DNA from: Hermatobates lingyangjiaoensis
Taxonomy: Eukaryota; Arthropoda; Insecta; Hemiptera; Hermatobatidae
DNA length: 64,000 nt
Assembly (NCBI GenBank): GCA_026182355.1
Contig: JAPFBL010000321.1
Coordinates: 1 to 64,000 of the forward strand
Reading direction: 5' to 3'
The position numbers were made by a program, and so were the translations under genes. Of this stretch, positions 32,611 to 45,400 are shown in pieces (position 1 is the stretch's first letter; each line of letters starts with the position of its first letter). The notes below the pieces were generated by a model. The model did not search any database and had not been told where the DNA came from. It saw nothing but the letters and a program-made list of their open reading frames with translations.

Positions 32611-33480
32611 AAAAACCCAACTGACTCATGTCATGTACCACATGAGGACAAAATGTTGTCAGAATTTTAAAGATAGGAATTGCTAAAGCAATGATAAAAA
32701 TCACACATCAGAGTCTTAGTGAACGTCAACATGACAAATAATGGAACTTGAACTCGTGTTTTTTGAGGAAAAAATTATCTGGTATTACAGTTATTGATTT
32801 TATAACTCTGGTGTTTCCATACTTTTGTTTCCACTACCAGGATTGTTTTATACAATTGATATAAACCTATTCAATTGTAAAGGTTTAATAAAATTATGAG
32901 TGCTGTTGTCACGAGATTTTTTTTTCGATTAAAAACAAATTTTAAAGGATTTACCGCTGAATCAGACAAGCTATCTCTATTAGATCCATCTGTAGGACTT
33001 CCTTATTATGATATGCTGATTATCAGAAGAGTATAAGTCAGTAATGAATATAGCTGTTGACAGCGGTGAACCCTAGAGGTTCTTACATGGTGCCGCAAGA
33101 TATCTGAGCCCACCAAGAGCGGAGGCCCACCCACAGAAGGATTGGAGGGGCGAGGTGCAAAAAAGCCCCAAGCCTACAGAACATGAGCTAATGCGACACA
33201 ATAGATAAGTATGATACCTGCAATAACACACGTATTCTTCCCAGCACATGTAACTTTAAAAAATTTGCTTAAAACATTTAAAAAATCAGTATCTTTGTTT
33301 TAATCAATTAAAAGAGATTATCGTCAGTTTGTCAGGATTGTTTTTAAAGCGTTTGTTATTGTTATTGTTAGTATGTTGTTTTATTATATTACAACTGTTT
33401 TGGAATTATTTTGCGCTCTCAGCTTATACAGCTATATCGCAGATAATCACAACAAAACATACTGATGCCTTTTTTTACGT

Positions 33481-33693
33481 GACAGCTCTTTCGCCACATC
33501 TCGGGAGCTACAAGCTCTAGCCAAAGATAGACAAACAAACCCTATGAGATACGCCCGAGGTAGACCACGCGGAGGCGAGCTTCCACGACCCTACATCACA
33601 TTAATTAAGACTTATGTTCTTCAGAAACAAAATATCCTAATAACAATTCAAACAAAAAGTTTCCTACTTAAACTAAAAATGACGACCACATGA
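33481..33693 (+). pseudogene. Unidentified retroelement-like ORF tail with AT-hook-like motif
   Basis: Seventy open codons end at TGA 33691-33693. They contain LAKDRQTNPMRYARGRPRGG, whose RGRPRGG core resembles an AT-hook, and then ELPRPYITLIKTYVLQKQ. A 3'-end-like repeat follows at 33815-33915. It is probably the C-terminus of a mobile-element protein; family unknown. Confidence 0.38.
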
Positions 33694-34106
33694 CTCCAAA
33701 AGTATACAATATTGTACCTCAGAGAATGCAAAGCCTGAAGACCAAACGACCACGAAGACGACATATTCCCTTACTGACTGACTCCCCCATTCTTGACAAT
33801 GTTTACTAACCTAACAAAAACAGCAGGATGAGAATCCAGCAGTAGTGGACCTCTGGTCCAGAACTGCTATTTTCATCATGCACTGTTGTGCATGGTAATA
33901 TACGTTGGTCGTTGGTTGGAAGCCAAAAGTAAAGTAACTCTTAAAAAGTAAAACAAAACAGAAATAAAGTCCATTCTTCTATATGGTGGTCAGGTAATGT
34001 GCACTCCTGCTGTCTCCCTGTCTTTTCCTATATCATGTACAAACTACGTTGAATTATATTACAACTACCCTGAGAGGAGTAAACAAGTAATACTGAATCA
34101 TGATAC

Positions 34107-36320
34107 ATAAAAGAGAGGTAAAGATTGGAGAAACCACCCATTGGTAGTGTTCCATATACTTAGATTGTTCAGATGACTAGGGTAAAAGAGTGGAGAAACC
34201 ACCCATTGGTAGTACTCCATATACATAGATTGTTCAGATGACTAGGGTAAAAGAGTGGAGAAACCACCCATTGGTAGTACTCCATATACATAGATTGTTC
34301 AGATGACTAGGGTAAAAGAGTGGAGAAACCACCCATTGGTAGTACTCCATATACATAGATTGTTCAGATGACTAGGGTAAAAAAGTGGAGAAACCACCCA
34401 TTGGTAGTACTCCATATACATAGATTGTTCAGATGACTAGGGTAAAAGAGAGGAGAAACCACCCATTGGTAGTACTCCATATACATAGATTGTTCAGATG
34501 ACTAGGGTAAAAGAGTGGAGAAACCACCCATTGGTAGTACTCCATATACATAGATTGTTCAGATGACTAGGGTAAAAGAGTGGAGAAACCACCCATTGGT
34601 AGTACTCCATATACATAGATTGTTCAGATGACTAGGGTAAAAGAGTGGAGAAACCACTCATTGGTAGTACTCCATATACATAGATTGTTCAGATGACTAG
34701 GGTAAAAGAGTGGAGAAACCACCTATTGGTAGTACTCCATATACATAGATAGTTCAGATGACTAGGGTAAAAGAGCTGCGAAACCACCCATTGGTAGTAC
34801 TCCATATACATAGATTGTTCAGATGACTAGGGTAAAAGAGTGGAGAAACCACCCATTGGTAGTACTCCATATACATAGATTGTTCAGATGACTAGGGTAA
34901 AAAAGTGGAGAAGCCACCCATTGGTAGTACTCCACCATATACATAGATTGTTCAGATGACTAGGGTAAAAGAGTGGAGAAACCACCCATTGGTAGTACTC
35001 CATATACATAGATTGTTCAGATGACTAGGGTAAAAGAGTGGAGAAACCACTCATTGGTAGTACTCCATATACATAGATTGTTCAGATGACTAGGGTAAAA
35101 GAGTGGAGAAACCACCCATTGGTAGTACTCCATATACATAGATTGTTCAGATGACTAGGGTAAAAGAGCTGCGAAACCACCCATTGGTAGTACTCCATAT
35201 ACATAGATTGTTCAGATGACTAGGGTAAAAGAGTGGAGAAACCACCCATTGGTAGTACTCCATATACATAGATTGTTCAGATGACTAGGGTAAAAGAGTG
35301 GAGAAACCACCCATTGGTAGTACTCCATATACATAGATTGTTCAGATGACTAGGGTAAAAGAGTGGAGAAACCACCTATTGGTAGTACTCCATATACATA
35401 GATTGTTCAGATGACTAGGGTAAAAGAGTGGTAAAACCACCCATTGGTAGTACTCCATATACATAGATTGTTCAGATGACTAGGGTAAAAGAGTGGAGAA
35501 ACCACCCATTGGTAGTACTCCATATACATAGATTGTTCAGATGACTAGGGTAAAAGAGTGGAGAAACCACCCATTGGTAGTACTCCATATACATAGATTG
35601 TTCAGATGACTAGGGTAAAAGAGTGGTAAAACCACCCATTGGTAGTACTCCATATACATAGATTGTTCAGATGACTAGGGTAAAAGAGTGGAGAAACCAC
35701 CCATTGGTAGTACTCCATATACATAGATTGTTCAGATGACCAGGGTAAAAGAGTGGAGAAACCACCCATTGGTAGTACTCCATATACATAGATTGTTCAG
35801 ATGACTAGGGTAAAAGAGCTGCGAAACCACCCATTGGTAGTACTCCATATACATAGATTGTTCAGATGACTAGGGTAAAAGAGTGGAGAAACCACCCATT
35901 GGTAGTACTCCATATACATAGATTGTTCAGATGACTAGGGTAAAAGAGTGGAGAAACCACCCATTGGTAGTACTCCATATACATAGATTGTTCAGATGAC
36001 TAGGGTAAAAGAGTGGTAAAACCACCCATTGGTAGTACTCCATATACATAGATTGTTCAGATGACTAGGGTAAAAGAGTGGAGAAACCACCCATTGGTAG
36101 TACTCCATATACATAGATTGTTCAGATGACCAGGGTAAAAGAGTGGAGAAACCACCCATTGGTAGTACTCCATATACATAGATTGTTCAGATGACTAGGG
36201 TAAAAGAGTGGAGAAACCACCCATTGGTAGTACTCCATATACATAGATTGTTCAGATGACTAGGGTAAAAGAGTGGAGAAACCACTCATTGGTAGTACTC
36301 CATATACATAGATTGTTCAA
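34107..36320. repeat. 65-bp satellite, about 34 copies
   Basis: The exact period is 65 bp. The unit contains GTAAAAGAGTGGAGAAACCA and CCATTGGTAGTACTCCATAT. Diagnostic variants recur at multiples of the unit: GAGCTGCG at 34775, 35168 and 35818; GTGGTAAAACC at 35431, 35626 and 36016; GACCAGG at 35740 and 36130. The last two pairs are both 390 bp (6 units) apart. Confidence 0.97.
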
Positions 36321-36329
36321 ATTTTTGAC

Positions 36330-37660
36330 AGTTATCATTTCTTGACGAGTAGATCTCTAGACCAACATCTTTTCAACCTTCTAATTGGGTTGGTAGGAAT
36401 CTGGTGGGATTGTTTTAATCATAAAACTCTATATTATGAGAAAAAAAAATAAAATATTTTAGTCCTTAACATGCTAATAGAATTAACATTATATACAGTC
36501 ATTTATGAGGCCATCTTCAGATTAAATCCTAAACAATCTGTAAGAATATAAATGCCTCCACATACAAATGTGTCAAACGAAGCACTCAAACACTATTAAC
36601 AGTTCAAAACTCGTTGTTTATAAAATAACTTTGTTATGTGGAAACTGTTATTGTTTATCTCAACATAAGTTAAAACCATAAAGTAACTTATTAATTTAGG
36701 AAGTTCAAAATGATTAATAATATTGTTACCACTAATAAAAAGCTGTTCGCCAGTTTCTAAAAAGACAATGTTCTGATATTGCCAAAAATATGGCAAAATT
36801 TCTCGTTCAATAACAAAAATTGTTTAATTTAGTAATAAAATAGTCAATCTGAAAACCCCTAGTATTTTAGACTATCCAGTGATTGTGTTTAGTGTATAAA
36901 AAGTAACTTCTATAAAGTTGATTTTTTTTTTGGAAATTTTATTTTTAAGTCCTCACAAACTTTGAAATTTCGTATAACAGAGTAAAAAAAATATTTTAAA
37001 GACTAGATCTATAGTTAGATAAATAATCAAATGTTATACATGACAAATATTGCTATAAATGAAACTTATGTGTAACTCTATTTATCGGCAGATTCTTATC
37101 TTTGCTGATAATGTAACAGAGGCTTCCAACATCCCATGCACTGAATATCAACACGGAATACTTCGCGTTTCAAGGCAACCTTATGAAAATTATTAACACC
37201 ATAAATAAATGAAATATAATATTTACATTTAAAATCAGTCTATTTTAAATGAACTCGATTTAAAATCATTTTGTTCATGAGCCTTTCATAATATCCTTAA
37301 AAAAATTCAAATCTTTTCCTTTATTTTCATATTCTCATACAAAAGGAAGGATTTGCAACGTTTCATTACAAGGAACTGGAGTAATCAATGCAGAAATAAT
37401 GCCACAGTTCAAGTTCTCAGTTAAGTTTACTTTTTACGCTAGTCCGTAAATTTTAAGTATTGTTTATTGTTGTTAACAATAAAATTAGCATTTCAATTCA
37501 ATAGCCAGTATTGTGTTGAGAGGTCCCCGAGTGGTGCTTTGGAAAGTTGAAAAAGAGGTGAACTACAGTCAAGTAGACTACTATGCACCGAATTCTTGAC
37601 GTATTGCTTAGCATATGAACTACGCTTATTACAAGAAGTTCATGTCGCTTACTTTACTAG
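36330..37660. other. AT-rich, no gene recognised
   Basis: No repeat family was recognised. A short open frame at 36596-36796 (minus, 66 codons) lacks splice support. A GC-richer patch at 37515-37560 is too short to call. Confidence 0.35.
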
Positions 37661-37664
37661 CCCA

Positions 37665-37830
37665 TGTAGTAGTAGAAGACAACCCTTTAGATTAGTAGTA
37701 GTAGAAGGCAACCCTTTAGATTAGTAGTAGTAGAAGGCAACCCTTTAGATTAGTAGTAGTAGAAGGCAACCCTTTAGATTAGTAGTAGTAGAAGGCAACC
37801 CTTTAGATTAGTAGTAGTAGTTTGTATTTA
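37665..37830. repeat. 29-bp tandem repeat from a SINE tail
   Basis: Five copies of a 29-bp unit, TAGTAGTAGTAGAAGGC plus AACCCTTTAGAT. The unit is the junction of the SINE S1 tail (CAACCCTTTAGAT) and its TAG-triplet end, so the array grew from a SINE terminus. Confidence 0.85.
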
Positions 37831-38135
37831 GAGTAGCGATTTTTAACGAGCATCTGACATCGTAAGGGATCGGGACCGACGGCTTAACACCCTATACGAG
37901 GGACGACGAGCTCAGATATATTCACCTCTCATGTGAATAACTCTTGAGCCAGGTGGGGATAGAACCTCGAACCTACCAGTTCAGTAGTAGTAACATTATA
38001 GGTTGCAGTGGCTGTCCCACAAAGGAACACACATAGGCCGATCATTGGACCCTTTGTTATAACACACAATGAAGATTGATTCAACAGTGGGAGTTTTGCC
38101 TAACTCAAGTTTATTTACAAGTAGAGATCTTTAAC
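37830..38135 (-). mobile_element. Two abutting SINE S1 pieces
   Basis: A core-plus-head piece (37835-37985, with CGGGACCGACGGCTTAACAC) is followed by a separate tail piece (37990-38135) in the same orientation. The tail piece is cut by the family A 3' arm (TGATTGTTATTTCA) at 38140. Confidence 0.65.
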
Positions 38136-38204
38136 GATTGATTGTTATTTCAAGTGTTTATGTGAAATCTTTTTATAAGTAAAGATGGGAAGCAGACCTT
38201 ATTT

Positions 38205-38370
38205 TAGACATGCTGTATTAAGTTCAATTGACTTGATTGCACGTACCTTTTTTTTTTTGAAGTTTTTCGAATCTCCTAGCTAACTAGAAGCGGTAATCTG
38301 AAAAACTCCACAAAAAGAAAAGGTACGTTTTAATCAAGTCATTTGATTTTAATACAACATACTATATAAC
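38205..38370. mobile_element. Foldback or MITE-like inverted repeat
   Basis: ATGCTGTATTAAGTTCAATT...GCACGTACCTTTT is answered by AAAAGGTACG...TTTTAATACAACAT, imperfect arms of about 43 bp. Between them is a second inverted segment (AGTTTTTCG / TGAAAAACT). No target duplication was fixed. Confidence 0.5.
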
Positions 38371-38389
38371 AAAATTCCACAATAAACTC

Positions 38390-38475
38390 GTGTAACAACA
38401 ATCGAGAAAACAGCTTGTTATGGTTGTAAGATGTTAGTCTTTTTTCGCCTATTTGTTATTGCGGTTTGAACGGTT
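38390..38475 (+). repeat. Family A remnant, ribozyme core lost
   Basis: CTTGTTATGGTTG...GATGTTAGTC and the ATTGCGGTTTGA arm are recognisable. The CTGACGA side is deleted. Confidence 0.5.
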
Positions 38476-38981
38476 CTTCTTTTTCCTCCCTCCACATCCT
38501 AGCAAGATAACAACGAAGTAACAACGAAGTAACAACGAGCAGCTCACTCTAACTGTGCACGTTACATCAGAAAAAACTTTCAGTAACTTAATGAGCCAAT
38601 ACTACATAGAATATTCCATTTTTTAATCAAAAGTAATATTTCACACACTCATTAGCTTCAAATCAAGTTAAAAATTCTACTTTTTCCTATTTTAAAGGTC
38701 AAAAGAAATCATTCTCAGCTTTAGTCATTTTTTAAAAAAAATTTTTTTTTTAAAATATTTCTTAATCTTCGTAAGACATAAAGCAAAACATTTATAAGTT
38801 ATATAGTTGCATCATTTATGATTAATTATTCACTTTACATTAAGTCTATTTGTCATATTTATTAATACATATTAGATTTATAAATATATGTTCTTTGATA
38901 CAAACAATCGTAATTCATTGTAAGCAAATTCTTTTAAGATGAACTAAGGAATGCTTTGGCTTAGAGAGAGTTAGTGAAATG

Positions 38982-39116
38982 TCAAGCTATCTTCTTCAGG
39001 GATCTCTGTTTAGAAATGGAAGTTCCACTTCGAGCTTGTCCTCTTTTGTTCAAGACTTTCTGCATTCCTTCCTGTATCTTTGACTTTTTTTTTTTTTCAA
39101 ATAACTTTAAAAACAT
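38982..39116 (-). CDS. Candidate short basic coding segment, unidentified
   Basis: A 44-codon frame runs from ATG (39116) to TGA (38984). It is Lys-rich, with KKSKIQEGMQKVLNKRGQ and ending RSLKKIA. Composition and GC content are higher than the surroundings. A 13-A run inside and the lack of a clear acceptor weaken the case. Confidence 0.28.
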   Translation of the reverse strand: MFLKLFEKKKKSKIQEGMQKVLNKRGQARSGTSISKQRSLKKIA

Positions 39117-39415
39117 TTCTTCAATTTGTGATCAACATTAAAATCAATAACAATTTGTCTAATTATTCTAATTGAACAGATATATTTTCTTTAAATTTTT
39201 TTTGTGGGTTATAAAATAGGGTGTTATTTATTTAATTTTACTTTTATAAGTGCGTTTTACATTTTACTTCACGACGGAATTTCTGGTCAGACATTAGTCA
39301 AATTCAGGCTCAGGTTAATTCAGAGGGAGTAAGAATTTTTCAAAGCACCGCCATAATTAGTTTTATATTATCGTATTATGTAAGTTTATGTTAAATTTAC
39401 AGACTCTTCTCTGAT

Positions 39416-42400
39416 CGTCTTCATAGATATTCATTACCCTCACATTACTCTTCATAGCTATTCATTATTCTTCCATTACTCTTCATAGCTATTCATTATT
39501 CTTCCATTACTCTTCACAGTTATTCATTGCTCTTCCATTACTCTTCATAGCTATTCATTGCTCTTCCATTACTCTTCATAGCTATTCATTGCTATTCCAT
39601 TACTCTTCATAGCTATTCATTGTTCTTCCATACCTTCACAGCTATTCATTGCTGTTCCATTACTCTTCTTAGCTAGCGATTACCCTTACATTACTCTTCA
39701 TGGCTATTCATTGCTCTTCCATTACTCTTCATAGCTATTCATTGCTCTTCCACTACTCTTCATAGCTATTCATTGTTCTTCCATACTCTTCACAGCTATT
39801 CATTGCTGTTCGATTACTCTTTTTAGCTAGCGATTACCCTTACATTACTCTTCATAGCTATTCATTGATCTTCCATTACTCTTCATAGCTATTCATTGTT
39901 CTTCCATTACTCTTCACAGCTATTCATTGCTCTCCATTACTCTTCATAGCTATTCATTGTTCTTCCATTACTCTTCATAGCTATTCATTGTTCTTCCATT
40001 ACTCTTCACATCTATTCATTGCTCTTCCATTACTCTTCACATCTATTCATTGTTCTTCCATTACTCTTCATAGCTATTCATTGTTCTTCCATTACTCTTC
40101 ACATCTATTCATTGCTCTTCCATTACTCTTCACATCTATTCATTGTTCTTCCATTACTCTTCACATCTATTCATTGCTCTTCCATTACTCTTCATATCTA
40201 TTCATTGTTCTTCCATTACTCTTCACAACTATTCATTGTTCTTCCATCACTCTTCATAGCTAGCGATTACCCTTACATTACTCTTCATAGCTAGCCATAA
40301 CCCTTACATTACTCTTCACAGTGATTAATTGCTCTTCCATTACTCTTCATAGCTATTCATTGTTCTTCCATTACACTTCATAGCTAGTCATTACCCTTAC
40401 ATTACTCTTCATAGCTATACATTGTTCTTCCATTACTCTTCACATCTATTCATTGCTCTTCCATTACTCTTCATAGCTATTCATTGTTCTTCCATTACAC
40501 TTCATAGCTAGTCATTACCCTTACATTACTCTTCATAGCTATACATTGTTCTTCCATTACTCTTCACATCTATTCATTGCTCTTCCATTACTGTTCATAG
40601 CTATTCATTGTTCTTCCATTACACTTCATAGCTAGTCATTACCCTTACATTACTCTTCATAGCTATACATTGTTCTTCCATTACTCTTCACAGCTATTCA
40701 TTGCTCTCCCATTACTATTCATAGCTATCCATTGTTCTTCCATTACACTTCATAGCTAGTCATTACCCTTACATTACTCTTCATAGCTATACATTGTTCT
40801 TCCATTACTCTTCAAAGCTATTCATTGCTCTCCCATTACTCTTCATAGCTATCCATTGTTCTTCCATTACTCTTCATAGCTATTCATTATTCTTCCATTA
40901 CTCTTCACAATTATTCATTGCTCTTCCATTACTCTTCATAGCTATTCATTGTTCTTCCATTACACTTCATAGCTAGTCATTACCCTTACATTACTCTTCA
41001 TAGCTATACATTGTTCTTCCATTACTCTTCATAGCTATACATTGTTCTTCCATTACTCTTCACATCTATTCATTGCTCTTCCATTACTCTTCATAGCTAT
41101 TCATTGTTCTTCCATTACACTTCATAGCTAGTCATTACCCTTACATTACTCTTCATAGCTATACATTGTTCTTCCATTACTCTTCACATCTATTCATTGC
41201 TCTTCCATTACTCTTCATAGCTATTCATTGTTCTTCCATTACACTTCATAGCTAGTCATTACCCTTACATTACTCTTCATAGCTATACATTGTTCTTCCA
41301 TTACTCTTCACATCTATTCATTGCTCTTCCATTACTCTTCATAGCTATTCATTGTTCTTCCATTACACTTCATAGCTAGTCATTACCCTTACATTACTCT
41401 TCATAGCTATACATTGTTCTTCCATTACTCTTCACATCTATTCATTGCTCTTCCATTACTCTTCATAGCTATTCATTGTTCTTCCATTACACTTCATAGC
41501 TAGTCATTACCCTTACATTACTCTTCATAGCTATACATTGTTCTTCCATTACTCTTCACATCTATTCATTGCTCTTCCATTACTCTTCATAGCTATTCAT
41601 TGTTCTTCCATTACACTTCATAGCTAGTCATTACCCTTACATTACTCTTCATAGCTATACATTGTTCTTCCATTACTCTTCACATCTATTCATTGCTCTT
41701 CCATTACTCTTCATAGCTATTCATTGTTCTTCCATTACACTTCATAGCAGGTCATTACCCTTACATTACTCTTCATAGCTATACATTGTTCTTCCATTAC
41801 TCTTCACATCTATTCATTGCTCTTCCATTACTCTTCATAGCTATTCATTGTTCTTCCATTACACTTCATAGCTAGTCATTACCCTTACATTACTCTTCAT
41901 AGCTATACATTGTTCTTCCATTACTCTTCACAGCTATTCATTGCTCTCCATTACTCTTCATAGCTATCATTGTTCTTCCATTACTCTTCATAGCTATTCA
42001 TTATTCTTCCATTACTCTTCACAATTATTCATTGCTCTTCCATTACTCTTCATAGCTATTCATTGTTCTTCCATTACTCTTCATATCTATTCATTGCTCT
42101 TCCATTACTCTTCATATCTATTCATTGTTCTTCCATTACTCTTCACAACTATTCATTGTTCTTCCATTACTCTTCATAGCTAGCCATAACCCTTACATTA
42201 CTCTTCATAGCTAGTCATTACCCTTACATTACTCTTCACAGCTATTCATTGTTCTTCCATTACACTTCATAGCTAGTCATTACCCTTACATTACTCTTCA
42301 TAGCTATACATTGTTCTTCCATTACTCTTCACAGTGATTAATTGCTCTTCCATTACTCTTCATAGCTATTCATTGTTCTTCCATTACACTTCATAGCTAG

Positions 42401-45400
42401 TCATTACCCTTACATTACTCTTCATAGCTATACATTGTTCTTCCATTACTCTTCACATCTATTCATTGCTCTTCCATTACTCTTCATAGCTATTCATTGT
42501 TCTTCCATTACACTTCATAGCTAGTCATTACCCTTACATTACTCTTCATAGCTATACATTGTTCTTCCATTACTCTTCACAGCTATTCATTGCTCTCCCA
42601 TTACTCTTCATAGCTATTCATTGTTCTTCCATTACACTTCATAGCTAGTCATTACCCTTACATTACTCTTCATAGCTATACATTGTTCTTCCATTACTCT
42701 TCACATCTATTCATTGCTCTTCCATTACTCTTCATAGCTATTCATTGTTCTTCCATTACACTTCATAGCTAGTCATTACCCTTACATTACTCTTCATAGC
42801 TATACATTGTTCTTCCATTACTCTTCACAGCTATTCATTGCTCTCCCATTACTCTTCATAGCTATCCATTGTTCTTCCATTACTCTTCATAGCTATTCAT
42901 TATTCTTCCATTACTCTTCACAATTATTCATTGCTCTTCCATTACTCTTCATAGCTATTCATTGTTCTTCCATTACTCTTCATATCTATTCATTGCTCTT
43001 CCATTACTCTTCATATCTATTCATTGTTCTTCCATTACTCTTCACAACTATTCATTGTTCTTCCATTACTCTTCATAGCTAGCCATAACCCTTAAATTAC
43101 TCTTCATAGCTAGTCATTACCCTTACATTACTCTTCACAGCTATTCATTGTTCTTCCATTACACTTCATAGCTAGTCATTACCCTTACATTACTCTTCAT
43201 AGCTATTCATTGCTATTCCATTACTCTTCATAGCTATTCATTGTTCTTCCATACTCTTCACAGCTATTCATTGCTGTTCCATTACTCTTCTTAGCTAGCG
43301 ATTACCCTTACATTACTCTTCATGGCTATTCATTGCTCTTCCATTACTCTTCATAGCTATTCATTGCTCTTCCACTACTCTTCATAGCTATTCATTGTTC
43401 TTCCATACTCTTCACAGCTATTCATTGCTGTTCGATTACTCTTTTTAGCTAGCGATTACCCTTACATTACTCTTCATAGCTATTCATCGATCTTCCATTA
43501 CTCTTCATAGCTATTCATTGTTCTTCCATTACTCTTCACAGCTATTCATTGCTCTCCCATTACTCTTCATATCTATTCATTGTTCTTCCATTACTCTTCA
43601 CAACTATTCATTGTTCTTCCATCACTCTTCATAGCTAGCGATTACCCTTACATTACTCTTCATAGCTAGCCATAACCCTTACATTACTCTTCACAGTGAT
43701 TAATTGCTCTTCCATTACTCTTCATAGCTATTCATTGTTCTTCCATTACACTTCATAGCTAGTCATTACCTTACATTACTCTTCATAGCTATACATTGTT
43801 CTTCCATTACTCTTCACATCTATTCATTGCTCTTCCATTACTCTTCATAGCTATTCATTGTTCTTCCATTACACTTCATAGCTAGTCATTACCCTTACAT
43901 TACTCTTCATAGCTATACATTGTTCTTCCATTACTCTTCACATCTATTCATTGCTCTTCCATTACTCTTCATAGCTATTCATTGTTCTTCCATTACACTT
44001 CATAGCTAGTCATTACCTTACATTACTCTTCATAGCTATACATTGTTCTTCCATTACTCTTCACATCTATTCATTGCTCTTCCATTACTCTTCATAGCTA
44101 TTCATTGTTCTTCTATTACACTTCATAGCTAGTCATTACCCTTACATTACTCTTCATAGCTATACATTGTTCTTCCATTACTCTTCACATCTATTCATTG
44201 CTCTTCCATTACTCTTCATAGCTATTCATTGTTCTTCCATTACACTTCATAGCTAGTCATTACCCTTACATTACTCTTCATAGCTATACATTGTTCTTCC
44301 ATTACTCTTCATAGCTATTCATTGCTCTTCCATTACTCTTCATAGCTATTCATTGTTCTTCCATTACACTTCATAGCTAGTCATTACCCTTACATTACTC
44401 TTCATAGCTATACATTGTTCTTCCATTACTCTTCACAGCTATTCATTGCTTTCCCATTACTCTTCATAGCTATCCATTGTTCTTCCATTACTCTTCATAG
44501 CTATTCATTATTCTTCCATTACTCTTCACAATTATTCATTGCTCTTCCATTACTCTTCACATCTATTCATTGCTCTTCCATTACTCTTCATAGCTATTCA
44601 TTGTTCTTCCATTACACTTCATAGCTAGTCATTACCCTTACATTACTCTTCATAGCTATAAATTGTTCTTCCATTACTCTTCACATCTATTCATTGTTCT
44701 TCCATTACACTTCATAGCTAGTCATTACCCTTACATTACTCTTCATAGCTATACATTGTTCTTCCATTACTCTTCATAGCTATACATTGTTCTTCCATTA
44801 CTCTTCACATCTATTCATTGCTCTTCCATTACTCTTCATAGCTATTCATTGTTCTTCCATTACACTTCATAGCTAGTCATTACCCTTACATTACTCTTCA
44901 TAGCTATACATTGTTCTTCCATTACTCTTCACATCTATTCATTGCTCTTCCATTACTCTTCATAGATATTCATTGTTCTTCCATTACACTTCATAGCTAG
45001 TCATTACCCTTACATTACTCTTCATAGCTATACATTGTTCTTCCATTACTCTTCACATCTATTCATTGCTCTTCCATTACTCTTCATAGCTATTCATTGT
45101 TCTTCCATTACACTTCATAGCTAGTCATTACCCTTACATTACTCTTCATAGCTATACATTGTTCTTCCATTACTCTTCACAGTGATTAATTGCTCTTCCA
45201 TTACTCTTCATAGCTATTCATTGTTCTTCCATTACACTTCATAGCTAGTCATTACCCTTACATTACTCTTCATAGCTATACATTGTTCTTCCATTACTCT
45301 TCACATCTATTCATTGGTCTTCCATTACTCTTCATAGCTATTCATTGTTCTTCCATTACACTTCATAGCTAGTCATTACCCTTACATTACTCTTCATAGC

